DNA of 64,000 nucleotides, from NCBI GenBank assembly GCA_905221505.1, contig CAJNDL010000004.1:1-64000 (forward strand), in the 5' to 3' direction. Of the stretch, positions 34,465 to 44,020 are shown piece by piece. The translations under genes were made by a program, and so were the position numbers. Within the stretch, counting starts at the first letter, position 1. Each line of letters opens with the position of its first letter. A model generated the notes under the pieces. The model had not been told where the DNA came from and did no database searches. It saw nothing but the letters and a program-made list of their open reading frames with translations. This stretch comes from a bacterium (GTDB lineage: Bacteria > Bacillota > Bacilli > Lactobacillales > Streptococcaceae).

Positions 34465-35148
34465 ATGAAAGTATTAGCTTTTGATACGTCCAGCAAGGCT
34501 CTTTCTCTCGCTATTTTAGAGGACAAGCAGGTTCTTGCCGAGATGACGATTAATATTAAGAAAAATCACAGTATTACCCTCATGCCTGCCATCGATTTTT
34601 TGATGGCAAGTTTGGATTGGACACCCAAGGATTTGGATCGAATCGTGGTGGCAGAGGGACCAGGTAGCTACACAGGTTTGCGAATTGCGGTAGCAACTGC
34701 CAAGACTTTGGCTCATACCCTGAACATCGAGTTAGTTGGTATGTCTAGCCTCTTGGCTCTGGTGCCCTACCAACAAGAAGGCTTGTTCGTCCCTTTGATG
34801 GATGCGCGTCGCAACAATGTTTACGCAGGATTTTATGAAAATGCCAAACCTGTCATGCCAGAAGCACACCTGCCTTTTGAGCGAGTGATTGAGTTAATCA
34901 AGGGCGCTAGTCAGGTAACCTTTGTCGGAGAAGTTGGCCCCTTTGTGGAGCAGATTCAAGAACACTTGCCAAGGACTAATTTCAAAGAAACCTTGCCTAA
35001 TGCAGCCAATCTTGCTCTTTTGGCTTGGGACAAGGAAGCAGACTCCTTGCATGATTTTGTGCCGAATTACCTCAAGCGTGTCGAGGCTGAGGAAAACTGG
35101 CTCAAGAACCATACCGAGTCTGGTGAGTCCTACATTAAACGCCTATGA
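34465..35148 (+). CDS. tsaB: tRNA threonylcarbamoyladenosine biosynthesis protein TsaB
   Basis: A 227-residue ASKHA-fold partner of TsaD: VLAFDTSSKALSLAI at the start and VAEGPGSYTGLRIAVATAKTLA near residue 62. With TsaD and TsaE it makes t6A37 in ANN-decoding tRNAs. It overlaps rimI by 4 bp in the tsaB-rimI-tsaD operon. Confidence 0.95.
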   Translation: MKVLAFDTSSKALSLAILEDKQVLAEMTINIKKNHSITLMPAIDFLMASLDWTPKDLDRIVVAEGPGSYTGLRIAVATAKTLAHTLNIELVGMSSLLALVPYQQEGLFVPLMDARRNNVYAGFYENAKPVMPEAHLPFERVIELIKGASQVTFVGEVGPFVEQIQEHLPRTNFKETLPNAANLALLAWDKEADSLHDFVPNYLKRVEAEENWLKNHTESGESYIKRL

Positions 35149-35582
35149 TAGAAATCAAACGAATCCAACAACAGCCTGATTTGGCACAAGCCATCTATGC
35201 TGTTATGGCAGCTGTTTACTCGGTTAGCCCTTGGACACTGGAACAAATCCAAGCAGACCTGTCCCAAGACCAGACTTGGTATGCTCTGGCCTATGATGGG
35301 GTGGAAGTGATTGGCTTTTTAGCTGTTCAGGAGAATCTTTTTGAGGCAGAAGTCCTGCAAATTGCTGTCAAACAAACTTATCAGGGTCAGGGAATTGCGT
35401 CAGCCTTGTTTGCTCAATTGCCGACAGATAAGGAGATTTTTCTCGAAGTCAGAAAGTCAAATCAACGAGCGCAAGCATTTTACAAGAAAGAAAAGATGGC
35501 GGTTATCGCTGAGCGAAAGGCCTACTACCATGACCCAGTCGAGGACGCCATCATCATGAAGAGAGAAATAGATGAAGGATAG
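35145..35582 (+). CDS. rimI: Ribosomal protein S18-alanine N-acetyltransferase-like protein
   Basis: A 145-residue GNAT acetyltransferase: [23 protein letters not shown] carries the acetyl-CoA motif QGQGIA, and [15 protein letters not shown] is the C-terminal signature. It lies between tsaB (4-bp overlap) and tsaD (11-bp overlap), as in most Firmicutes. Confidence 0.9.
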   Translation: MIEIKRIQQQPDLAQAIYAVMAAVYSVSPWTLEQIQADLSQDQTWYALAYDGVEVIGFLAVQENLFEAEVLQIAVKQTYQGQGIASALFAQLPTDKEIFLEVRKSNQRAQAFYKKEKMAVIAERKAYYHDPVEDAIIMKREIDEG

Positions 35583-36582
35583 ATATATTTTAGCATTTGA
35601 GACATCCTGTGATGAGACCAGTGTCGCCGTCTTGAAAAACGACGATGAGCTCTTGTCCAATGTCATTGCTAGTCAAATTGAGAGTCACAAACGTTTTGGG
35701 GGCGTAGTGCCTGAAGTAGCCAGTCGCCATCATGTCGAGGTCATTACAGCCTGTATAGAGGAGGCGCTAGCAGAAGCAGGAATTACCGAAGAGGATGTAA
35801 CAGCTGTTGCGGTCACCTATGGACCGGGCTTGGTTGGAGCGCTGTTAGTTGGTTTGTCAGCTGCTAAGGCCTTTGCTTGGGCACATGGACTTCCGCTGAT
35901 TCCTGTTAACCACATGGCTGGCCACCTCATGGCAGCTCAGAGCGTGGAGCCTTTGGAGTTCCCCTTGTTAGCACTTTTAGTAAGTGGTGGGCACACAGAG
36001 TTGGTCTATGTTTCCGAGGCTGGGGATTACAAGATTGTTGGGGAAACCCGTGATGATGCGGTTGGTGAGGCCTATGATAAGGTAGGTCGCGTCATGGGTT
36101 TGACCTATCCTGCCGGTCGCGAGATTGATGAGCTAGCTCATCAGGGACAGGATATTTATGACTTTCCTCGTGCCATGATTAAGGAAGATAATCTGGAGTT
36201 CTCCTTCTCAGGTTTGAAATCTGCCTTTATCAACCTTTACCACAATGCCGAGCAAAAGGGAGAGAGCTTGTCAACAGAGGACTTGTGTGCGTCCTTTCAA
36301 GCAGCAGTCATGGATATTCTTATGGCAAAAACTAAGAAGGCTTTGGAGAAGTACCCTGTTAAAACCTTAGTCGTAGCAGGTGGTGTGGCAGCCAATAAAG
36401 GTCTCAGAGAACGCCTAGCAGCCGAAATCACAGATGTCAAGGTCATCATCCCACCTCTGCGCCTCTGCGGAGACAATGCAGGTATGATTGCCTATGCCAG
36501 CGTCAGCGAGTGGAACAAAGAAAACTTTGCAGACTTGGACCTCAATGCCAAACCAAGTCTCGCTTTTGATACCATAGAATAA
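35572..36582 (+). CDS. tsaD: tRNA threonylcarbamoyladenosine synthase catalytic subunit TsaD
   Basis: A 336-residue metal-dependent ASKHA enzyme that transfers threonylcarbamoyl to A37. [16 protein letters not shown] opens the protein; [12 protein letters not shown] gives the metal-binding His pair near residue 110, and [12 protein letters not shown] and [16 protein letters not shown] are present. The start overlaps rimI by 11 bp. Confidence 0.96.
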   Translation: MKDRYILAFETSCDETSVAVLKNDDELLSNVIASQIESHKRFGGVVPEVASRHHVEVITACIEEALAEAGITEEDVTAVAVTYGPGLVGALLVGLSAAKAFAWAHGLPLIPVNHMAGHLMAAQSVEPLEFPLLALLVSGGHTELVYVSEAGDYKIVGETRDDAVGEAYDKVGRVMGLTYPAGREIDELAHQGQDIYDFPRAMIKEDNLEFSFSGLKSAFINLYHNAEQKGESLSTEDLCASFQAAVMDILMAKTKKALEKYPVKTLVVAGGVAANKGLRERLAAEITDVKVIIPPLRLCGDNAGMIAYASVSEWNKENFADLDLNAKPSLAFDTIE

Positions 36583-36584
36583 GG

Positions 36585-36608
36585 AGTCAGCTTAAGGCTG
36601 GCTTTTTC
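36585..36608 (+). terminator. Terminator after tsaD
   Basis: AGTCAGC (36585-36591) and GCTGGCT (36597-36603) with one wobble pair, then T5. Confidence 0.75.
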
Positions 36609-36631
36609 ACTTACTAAGGTGTCAGAATATT

Positions 36632-36661
36632 TTGACAAAACTATAAAAATAATGATATAAT
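36632..36661 (+). promoter_or_regulatory. Promoter of the Rgg144-like gene
   Basis: TTGACA (36632-36637), 18-bp spacer, TATAAT (36656-36661), both exact consensus. Confidence 0.75.
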
Positions 36662-36685
36662 ATGCAAAATCTAGGAGGTGGCAAG

Positions 36686-37549
36686 ATGATTGAGAGAATG
36701 GAATTGGGGGAATTTTACAAGGAATTGCGCTTGGCTAGAAAGCTCAAGCAGTCAGATGTGGCTTGTGCTGGACTAACAGCCTCTCAGTTGTCAAAGTTTG
36801 AGCTAGGGCAGTCTATGCTATCTGCGGATAAGTTGATCCTAGCCATCCAAGGGATCAATATGAATTTTGATGAGTTTGGTCATAAGCTCAACAATTATCA
36901 AGAATCCCTACATATGCAAATTGGTAGAAAGGTTGTGGATCGCTTTGCCCACCAAGATATAGCTGGTTTAGAGCAACTATTAGAGGAGGTCAAGCAAGAA
37001 CAGATGGCAGAGACCTATCGTCGTTTGAATGCTATTGTAATCAAAGATGCCATCCATTCCTTAGATAAAAGCTATCCGCTAGCAGAGGAGGATAGCGAAT
37101 TTTTGACCACCTACCTCTATGCTATCGAGTCTTGGACCTGGTTTGAACTCTATCTCTTTTGCAATACCATGCCCTTCTTGAGCAACCAAGATTTGATATT
37201 TTTATCAACCGCTTTAATTGAAAAATCCAAAGAATTTAAAGAGTTAGTGCACAATCGATGGTATATGAAAAGTGGTTATCTTAATATCATTTCAGAACTT
37301 ATGGAGCGCAAGTTATTTTCTTATATTCCAATCTTTGAAGCTGAGCTGGAGAGCATGTTGCGACCATATGATGTTTTTGAAAAAGTATTGTGGCAGTTTT
37401 TAAAGAAAATGCAGATTTTCCTTCAAACCAAAGGAAACAATCAAAAAGAGATTGAACACTTTATCCAATCTCTGCAAGTATTAGAAAATCCACAATTGAC
37501 AGCCCTCTTCGAATTGCGTTTACAGCAATACAAAGAGCTTATTGATTAG
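36686..37549 (+). CDS. Rgg/MutR-family regulator, Rgg144-like
   Basis: A 287-residue Rgg protein: helix-turn-helix FYKELRLARKLKQSDVACAG with TASQLSKFELGQSMLSADKL, then a helical peptide-binding domain. Start MIERMEL has SD AGGAGGTGG 5-6 nt upstream; an ATG at 36662 lacks one. Sequence and neighbourhood (double-glycine peptide, CPBP proteases) match the pneumococcal Rgg144 locus that controls the vp1 operon. I could not find an SHP pheromone gene in the flanking gaps. Confidence 0.85.
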   Translation: MIERMELGEFYKELRLARKLKQSDVACAGLTASQLSKFELGQSMLSADKLILAIQGINMNFDEFGHKLNNYQESLHMQIGRKVVDRFAHQDIAGLEQLLEEVKQEQMAETYRRLNAIVIKDAIHSLDKSYPLAEEDSEFLTTYLYAIESWTWFELYLFCNTMPFLSNQDLIFLSTALIEKSKEFKELVHNRWYMKSGYLNIISELMERKLFSYIPIFEAELESMLRPYDVFEKVLWQFLKKMQIFLQTKGNNQKEIEHFIQSLQVLENPQLTALFELRLQQYKELID

Positions 37550-37627
37550 TCAACAATCGCAAATCTGAAATTTCTATAAGAAAAAATATCAAATATGCGA
37601 TTTTCTAGAATAAGCCAATTTTCGTGT

Positions 37628-37685
37628 TATACTGTCCTTGTAAAGCACTTGAAGCAAATCCTAGGTCGCAGAAGTGGTTTACAAG
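37628..37685 (+). promoter_or_regulatory. -10 box and 5' UTR hairpin before the double-glycine peptide
   Basis: TATACT (37628-37633) is followed by an inverted repeat, CTTGTAAAGCAC (37637-37648) and GTGGTTTACAAG (37674-37685), with 11 of 12 pairs. The hairpin starts about at +1, so it would form the 5' end of the mRNA. No consensus -35, as expected of an activated promoter. Confidence 0.55.
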
Positions 37686-37712
37686 AAGAAAACGATTGAA
37701 GGAGTATAAAAG

Positions 37713-37934
37713 ATGTTAAATTTACAATTTGCAGAAACGATGGAATTGACAGAAGCTGAGTTGCAAGATGTTAGAGGAGGAAATATCACTTCGGTTTGCG
37801 TGGGTGAAAATATTGGTTGTGGTGGTAGTGCTTTGCCTGCTTGGGGAGGTAGAGGTATTAGTCCCAGACCTTATGGGGCATTTGATTGGACTAATGGGCT
37901 GATTGAAGGACTGTTTGGAAAACGCCGTAACTAA
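37713..37934 (+). CDS. Double-glycine leader peptide, VP1-like
   Basis: A 73-residue precursor. The leader MNLQF...MELTEAELQDVRGG has the LxxxELxxxxGG pattern cut by peptidase-containing ABC transporters after GG (residue 23 or so). The ~50-residue mature part, starting NITSVCVGENIGCGG, is rich in Gly with two Cys. SD GAAGGAG. It is the first gene behind the Rgg regulator with two CPBP proteases downstream, as in the vp1 virulence-peptide operon. It may be a signalling peptide rather than a bacteriocin (known for VP1; here by similarity of context). Confidence 0.75.
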   Translation: MLNLQFAETMELTEAELQDVRGGNITSVCVGENIGCGGSALPAWGGRGISPRPYGAFDWTNGLIEGLFGKRRN

Positions 37935-37952
37935 TATTTAGGAGAAGAAACT

Positions 37953-38627
37953 ATGAAAAGGGGAGAAACGAAATTTTACCTAGCAACTGGATTGTTGATT
38001 TTGACTTATTACCTCATTTTTAATGTCACATCAGGCTTAGATTTTATGGTTGCTTTGTCTGATAATATGTACTATGTGTTCCAAGTTTTATTGGTACTTA
38101 TTCTGGGAACTATAGCTACAATTGCTTTTGTCAAAAGTGAACATTGGAAAGAGTGTGGTCGTTTCCAGTTTCGTTGGTCTTACCTGGGTGTTTTCCTTCT
38201 TTCTTTTTTCTTATTGTTCGTGTGGGCAAATCTAACAACCTATATCTTTCCTCGTACCCAGAATGGAAGTGTAGTCGTGGAGGTAGCCACCAGTTTAACA
38301 GGAACTAGCTATTTTGTTACGCGAATACTTTATACTAGTATTATCGCACCTGTATCAGAAGAGGTTGTTTGTCGTGGCTTTTTGATGACAAGTTTATCTA
38401 AAGTTAAAAGATACTATCTTGATGTTCTTGTTTCCGCTACCATATTTGGGGCTATGCATGTTTTGCAGTATGGTTGGATAACGACAGATTTCATAAAGTA
38501 TTTTGGAATGGGCTTGATATTTTGTATGATGTTTCGTTACACTCGCTCCATCTATTGGGCTATAGCTCTGCATGCTTCATGGAATAGTTTCTTACTCATT
38601 GTTACTTTATTGGTATTTGGATATTAG
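37953..38627 (+). CDS. CPBP family intramembrane glutamic protease (first copy)
   Basis: A 224-residue protein with about six to eight membrane segments. The Abi/CAAX-protease motifs are SEEVVCRG (EExxxR, near residue 137), FGAMH (near 166) and HASWN (near 210). SD AGGAGAAG, 18 bp after the peptide gene. Such proteases accompany bacteriocin-like peptides, as immunity or maturation factors (family knowledge; the role here is inferred). Confidence 0.85.
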   Translation: MKRGETKFYLATGLLILTYYLIFNVTSGLDFMVALSDNMYYVFQVLLVLILGTIATIAFVKSEHWKECGRFQFRWSYLGVFLLSFFLLFVWANLTTYIFPRTQNGSVVVEVATSLTGTSYFVTRILYTSIIAPVSEEVVCRGFLMTSLSKVKRYYLDVLVSATIFGAMHVLQYGWITTDFIKYFGMGLIFCMMFRYTRSIYWAIALHASWNSFLLIVTLLVFGY

Positions 38628-38638
38628 AAAGGTGATAT

Positions 38639-39304
38639 ATGAAAAAGTTAATTCGAAGCAACCACTTTTTTATAGCAATCCTACTTGTCATTGCTTATCA
38701 GTACCTTAGTGGTCTGGTTTTATCCAGCGACTTTGCTCTTGGTCTATCTAACTTTGGCTATTATTTATCAGATATGATGTTGCATTTTCTTGTGGTTTTT
38801 ATTGCTTTTTTTGCTATGGTTAAGTCAGGAAAATGGCAGAAAATCAAGAGTAGAAAGTTTAAAAGATCCTATCTTTTCTATTCCTTTCTAGCTCTGCTTG
38901 CTTTTGTTGTTTGGAATTTCGTCACCTTTTTTCTTTTCCCACCTACTCGAAATGAAATTTCTTATCAACATGCTGCTCCTACTTTTACAGGAGCTACGGC
39001 ATTTTTGATGTATTTTTTTTATCCTGTGATTGCAGGTCCCATTTTTGAAGACATGATTTATCGTGGATTAGTGATGACTGCTCTGGAAAAAGGGAAGAAA
39101 TGGGGACTGGATGTACTCGGATCAGCTATATTATTTGGAATCTTGCACATTAGTAGTCATGGTTGGGTCTTGACAGACTTTGTCTTCTATATGGGTGGAG
39201 GTCTTATATTTGCAGTCTTATTTAGAATGACAAAGTCAATTTATTGGCCTATTGGACTGCATATAGTCTACAATGGTATTGGTCAGCTTTTGATGTTACT
39301 GTAA
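38639..39304 (+). CDS. CPBP family intramembrane protease homologue (second copy)
   Basis: A 221-residue paralogue of the preceding protein with the same membrane layout. Motifs: FEDMIYRG near 140, FGILHISSH and HIVYNGIG. The second Glu of EExxxR is Asp here (EDMIYR) and the Asn-containing last motif is HIVYN, so catalysis may be altered. It follows the first copy by 11 bp in the same operon. Confidence 0.83.
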   Translation: MKKLIRSNHFFIAILLVIAYQYLSGLVLSSDFALGLSNFGYYLSDMMLHFLVVFIAFFAMVKSGKWQKIKSRKFKRSYLFYSFLALLAFVVWNFVTFFLFPPTRNEISYQHAAPTFTGATAFLMYFFYPVIAGPIFEDMIYRGLVMTALEKGKKWGLDVLGSAILFGILHISSHGWVLTDFVFYMGGGLIFAVLFRMTKSIYWPIGLHIVYNGIGQLLMLL

Positions 39305-39375
39305 TTTTGGTTGTTAGTAGTATCGCGGTCTATCCTTGGGGAAAGATTCCCATTGGAACTTAAAAAGGAGTTGTG

Positions 39376-40595
39376 ATGAAAGTATTTCTTCAAAATAGAG
39401 ATTTTAGGCAATTAACTATCAACCAGTGGATTTCAACGGTTGGGGATACGATTTTTTATCTGGCCTTTTTGAATTATGTGGCAGATGCCTCTTTTGCCCC
39501 TTTGGCGATTTTACTCATCACGATTTCAGAAACCCTTCCTCAAGTTCTACAAATCTTTCTGGGAGTTTTGGCGGATTTTCAACATCATCGTGTCTTGAAA
39601 TACACAGTCATTAGTTTTGCAAAATTTTTGCTTTACTCTATAGTGTCCTTATCGCTTTCAGGGCAGTCCTTTTCCTTGCTATTAGTAGCATTTATTTGTC
39701 TGATTAACCTCTTGTCTGACACATTGAGTTATTTTTCAGGCGCCATGCTCACTCCGATTTTCATTAGAATTATTGGGCAAGACCATCTGGCAGAAGCTAT
39801 TGGATTTAAACAGTCAACTGTTAGTTTAGTGAAAACAATCAGTAATATTTTAGGAGGAGTCTTATTAGGTATTCTATCCATCCAGTTTATTTCCTTACTG
39901 AACGCTCTTACCTTTTTAATCGCATTTTTAGGTATCCTCTTCATAAGAAATGATCTCTTGGAAGTAGAAAAAACTATTAGCTATCAAGAAGGACTCTCTG
40001 TAAAATCCTTTGGTCAGCATTTGCTCCAATCATTGAAATTAATATGGAATATGAATCAGGTGCTCTTGCTTTTGTTTATTATATCTATTAGTCAAGCAGT
40101 GATAAATGTTACAGTTCCTGTCTCTACTCTATTTTTGAGGAATCAGCCCTTTTTGAATTTACAAACAGGTCAATCTCTTGCCTTGTTATCCACTCTTGAA
40201 TTAGCAGCCCTTATTGTCGGAAGTCTTGTGAGTGGCTATCTGAAAAATACGATTTCTATAAAAACAGCTCTATATGCCTCGCTTGTCATCCAGTTGTTTC
40301 TTCTAGTAGGATTTGGCACAGTTCGTTTTGACTGGATTCTTATCTTTAGTGCCTTAGATGCCTTTTTCGCAGGTGTTCTATCTCCTCGATTACAGGAACT
40401 CGTTTTTAAACAAATACCTGAGGAGTCAATGGGAGCAGTTCAATCCTCTATCGTACGGTTGTTTTACCTAGCTTATTTACAATAGCTTTGGTAACCATTG
40501 CTACTAGCTTTGGAACTCTGGCAGTTAGCTTTGTTTTATTGCTATTTCTTCTAGTCGCCTTTTTCATGCTCCTGAATATCCGTGAAAGTGTTTAG
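39376..40595 (+). pseudogene. MFS transporter, frameshifted near the 3' end
   Basis: Frame from ATG 39376 (SD AAAGGAG): a 12-segment MFS protein of the drug-efflux type (VGDTIFYLAFLNYV, ITISETLPQVLQIFLGVLAD). After SSIV it shifts into RLFYLAYLQ and stops at 40485. The next frame continues from about 40455 as TVVLPSLFTIALVTIATSFG to NIRESV, stop 40593-40595. One base has been lost near 40455. The product would lack its last one to two membrane segments. It is distal in the Rgg144-like locus, 71 bp after the proteases. Confidence 0.82.
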
Positions 40596-40623
40596 CGGAG
40601 AATTTGTATAATATATGTTTGAG

Positions 40624-40646
40624 ACTGGATTGCCAGTCTTTTTATG
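40624..40646 (+). terminator. Terminator after the MFS pseudogene
   Basis: AGACTGG and CCAGTCT around ATTG, followed by T5. Confidence 0.8.
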
Positions 40647-40685
40647 ATGGTCAAAATCAACAGACTTTTTTCTCTTTCCTGAATG

Positions 40686-40694
40686 TGTTATAAT
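40686..40694 (+). promoter_or_regulatory. Extended -10 promoter before azlC
   Basis: TGT followed by TATAAT (40689-40694). A BOX lies between it and azlC. Confidence 0.5.
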
Positions 40695-40730
40695 AGTCCA
40701 TGCTGTGGCTGGAACAGATTCAGCCTACTT

Positions 40731-40844
40731 ATACTCTTCGAAAATCTCTTCAAACCGCGTCAGCTTCTATCTGTAACCTCAAAACAATGTTTTGAGCAAC
40801 CTGCGACTAGCTTCCTAGTTTGATCTTTGATTTTCATTGAGTAT
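40731..40844. repeat. BOX element in the azlC leader
   Basis: A 114-bp element from ATACTCTTCGAAAATCTC to TTTTCATTGAGTAT, with an internal variant (CTCAAAACAATGTTTTGAG hairpin) and no boxB. It would be transcribed in the azlC leader. Confidence 0.87.
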
Positions 40845-40868
40845 TATTAAGACAATACGAGGAGAAAG

Positions 40869-41564
40869 ATGAAAGAAAAAGGATTTTGGGAGGGAGCGCA
40901 GGCAGCGATGCCAACGGCCCTTGGTTATATCAGTATCGGACTGGCCTGTGGGATTATTGGTGCGCCTTATGTGACACCTGTGGAGATGGGCTTGATGAGC
41001 CTCTTTGTTTATGCTGGGAGCGCCCAGTTTGCTATGCTGGCATTGATTGCGGTTCAGGCGCCCGTTGCAGCTATTGCGATGACGGTCTTTTTGATTAATT
41101 TGCGTCTCTTTTTGTTGAGTTTGCATGCGTCGACCTATTTCCGCCATACCAGTCTCTGGCAAAATATTGGTATGTCTAGCCTCTTGACAGATGAGACTTA
41201 CGGCGTTTTGATGGGCGAATTAGCCCATACAGACAAGGTCAATCCTATGTGGATGCACGGAAACAATCTCAACAGCTATGTGGCTTGGTTTGTGGGAACA
41301 GTGGTCGGAACGGCTCTAGGTGGCCTGCTACCAAATCCAGAAATCTTTGGTTTGGACTTTGCTTTGGTTGGGATGTTTATCGGGATTTTTGCTTCGCAAT
41401 TCCAGATTATGCAAAGACGGATTCCAGTCCGCAATCTGCTCATTATCCTAGCAGTTGTTGCCGTGTCCTTCTTTTTACTCTTGACAGTGGTGTCTCAGTC
41501 GCTAGCTGTTCTGTTTGCGACGCTACTTGGTTGTAGCATGGGGGTGATTTTAGATGGTCAGTAA
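40869..41564 (+). CDS. azlC: Branched-chain amino acid exporter, large subunit AzlC
   Basis: A 231-residue membrane protein of the AzlC/YgaZ family: AAMPTALGYISIGLACGIIG at the start, MSLFVYAGSAQFAMLALI and FLINLRLFLLSLHAS are characteristic. It exports branched-chain amino acids together with AzlD. SD GAGGAGAAAG. It overlaps azlD by 11 bp. Confidence 0.9.
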   Translation: MKEKGFWEGAQAAMPTALGYISIGLACGIIGAPYVTPVEMGLMSLFVYAGSAQFAMLALIAVQAPVAAIAMTVFLINLRLFLLSLHASTYFRHTSLWQNIGMSSLLTDETYGVLMGELAHTDKVNPMWMHGNNLNSYVAWFVGTVVGTALGGLLPNPEIFGLDFALVGMFIGIFASQFQIMQRRIPVRNLLIILAVVAVSFFLLLTVVSQSLAVLFATLLGCSMGVILDGQ

Positions 41565-41877
41565 GTATCTTTTATTAGCAGTTATTTTCTCTGGCTTGGT
41601 GACGTGGATTCCCCGTATGATTCCCTTCATCTTGGTCAAGTATAAGGGCTTACCTGCTATCGTTGAGCGTTTTTTGAAATTCTTGCCCGTTTCCATTATC
41701 TTTGCCTTGATTCTGTCAAGCGTAGTGACAGGCAAGGTTGGGAGTCTTCCTCAAATCAAGTGGTTGGACTTCTTAGCAGTCTTTCCAACAGCTTGGGTAG
41801 CCTTTCGTTACCGCAATCTAGTCGGAACAGTTCTCTTTGGAGTGGTCTTAATTGCAGTTTTACGTTTGGTCTTTTAA
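41554..41877 (+). CDS. azlD: Branched-chain amino acid exporter, small subunit AzlD
   Basis: A 107-residue AzlD-type membrane protein with four hydrophobic segments and the motif TWIPRMIPFILV near residue 21. Partner of AzlC. The stop codon touches a BOX element. Confidence 0.9.
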   Translation: MVSKYLLLAVIFSGLVTWIPRMIPFILVKYKGLPAIVERFLKFLPVSIIFALILSSVVTGKVGSLPQIKWLDFLAVFPTAWVAFRYRNLVGTVLFGVVLIAVLRLVF

Positions 41878-41981
41878 TACTCTTCGAAAATCAAATTCAA
41901 ACCACGTCAGCTTCACCTTGCCGTACTCAAGTACAGCCTGCGGCTAGCTTTCTAGTTTGCTCTTTGATTTTCATTGAGTAT
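41877..41981. repeat. BOX element after azlD
   Basis: A 105-bp boxA-boxC with CACGTCAGCTTCACCTTGCC and CTTTGATTTTCATTGAGTAT; no boxB. Confidence 0.9.
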
Positions 41982-42022
41982 AAATCAGTCATAAAGAAAA
42001 CCTATCACAGAGATAGATATCA

Positions 42023-42028
42023 TATAAT
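42023..42028 (+). promoter_or_regulatory. -10 box of the cystine-type binding protein gene
   Basis: TATAAT at 42023-42028 without a convincing -35, about 60 bp before the start codon. Confidence 0.4.
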
Positions 42029-42053
42029 GGCGCAAATGGTCTTTTTCTGTTAA

Positions 42054-42917
<864 letters not shown>

Positions 42918-42923
42918 TTCCTT

Positions 42924-42963
42924 GAAATCATCCATTCTGATCAGGTGGATGATTTCTCAGTTT
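42924..42963 (+). terminator. Terminator of the cystine-type binding protein gene
   Basis: GAAATCATCCA (42924-42934) and TGGATGATTTC (42946-42956) form a perfect 11-bp stem, followed by a broken T run. Confidence 0.7.
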
Positions 42964-42970
42964 TTAAGGA

Positions 42971-42987
42971 TATAGTTTTAAACTATA
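42971..42987. promoter_or_regulatory. MET-box, methionine/cysteine regulator site
   Basis: TATAGTTTTAAACTATA is a perfect 17-bp palindrome and matches the streptococcal MET-box (TATAGTTTNAAACTATA) bound by the LysR-type regulator MtaR/MetR. It lies 83 bp before metQ. Confidence 0.8.
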
Positions 42988-43005
42988 TATCTGACTATCT
43001 AATAA

Positions 43006-43029
43006 CAATTTGTGAAATCAAACAAATTG
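43006..43029. promoter_or_regulatory. Second dyad in the metQ control region
   Basis: CAATTTGT (43006-43013) and ACAAATTG (43022-43029), 8 bp apart, between the MET-box and metQ. It may be an additional regulator site or leader hairpin. Confidence 0.4.
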
Positions 43030-43069
43030 TGAGATACTAGTACGGTATTATTTTTAAGGAGAAAGAATC

Positions 43070-43924
43070 ATGAAAATCAAAAAATGGCTTGGTGTAGCAG
43101 CCCTTGCTACAGTCGCAGGTTTGGCTCTTGCAGCTTGCGGAAACTCAGAAAAGAAAGCAGACAATGCAACAACTATTAAAATCGCAACTGTTAACCGTAG
43201 CGGTTCTGAAGAAAAACGTTGGGACAAAATCCAAGAATTGGTTAAAAAAGACGGTATCACTTTGGAATTTACAGAGTTTACAGACTACTCACAACCAAAC
43301 AAGGCAACTGCTGATGGCGAAGTAGACTTGAACGCTTTCCAACACTATAACTTCTTGAACAACTGGAACAAAGAAAACGGGAAAGACCTTGTAGCGATTG
43401 CAGATACTTACATCTCTCCAATCCGTCTTTACTCAGGTTTGAATGGAAGTGACAACAAGTACACTAAAGTAGAAGACATCCCAGCAAACGGAGAAATCGC
43501 TGTACCGAACGATGCTACAAACGAAAGCCGTGCGCTTTACTTGCTTCAATCAGCTGGCTTGATTAAATTGGACGTTTCAGGAACTGCTCTTGCAACAGTT
43601 GCTAACATCAAAGAAAATCCAAAGAACTTGAAAATCACTGAATTGGACGCTAGCCAAACAGCTCGTTCATTGTCATCAGTTGACGCTGCCGTTGTAAACA
43701 ATACCTTCGTTACAGAAGCAAAATTGGACTACAAGAAAGCACTTTTCAAAGAACAAGCAGATGAAAACTCAAAACAATGGTACAACATCATCGTTGCGAA
43801 AAAAGATTGGGAAACATCACCTAAGGCTGATGCTATCAAGAAAGTAATCGCAGCTTACCATACAGATGAAGTGAAAAAAGTTATCGAAGAAACATCAGAC
43901 GGTTTGGATCAACCAGTTTGGTAA
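43070..43924 (+). CDS. metQ: Methionine-binding lipoprotein MetQ
   Basis: A 284-residue NlpA-family lipoprotein with lipobox LALAACG (Cys near 23) and the family features RSGSEEKRWDKIQELV, VDLNAFQHYNFLNNW and NDATNESRALYLL. It is the binding component for MetN and MetP encoded downstream. SD AAGGAGAAAG. The MET-box upstream predicts induction when methionine is scarce. Confidence 0.93.
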   Translation: MKIKKWLGVAALATVAGLALAACGNSEKKADNATTIKIATVNRSGSEEKRWDKIQELVKKDGITLEFTEFTDYSQPNKATADGEVDLNAFQHYNFLNNWNKENGKDLVAIADTYISPIRLYSGLNGSDNKYTKVEDIPANGEIAVPNDATNESRALYLLQSAGLIKLDVSGTALATVANIKENPKNLKITELDASQTARSLSSVDAAVVNNTFVTEAKLDYKKALFKEQADENSKQWYNIIVAKKDWETSPKADAIKKVIAAYHTDEVKKVIEETSDGLDQPVW

Positions 43925-43935
43925 TAAGAAACAGG

Positions 43936-43968
43936 GAGGTGGGAGAGAAAATTCCACCTCTTGCTTTT
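43936..43968 (+). terminator. Hairpin between metQ and the peptidase gene
   Basis: GAGGTGG (43936-43942) and CCACCTC (43954-43960) then TTGCTTTT. Partial termination would set metQ above the downstream genes. Confidence 0.6.
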
Positions 43969-44020
43969 GTATAGAGCATGGATTGTCAGGAAGAGTAGTT
44001 CATAGAAAGGTAGAGAGAAT

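Noticed and set aside
39305-39372. Terminator between the second CPBP gene and the MFS gene
   Set aside because: GGGAAAGATTCCC gives a very short stem without a T run.
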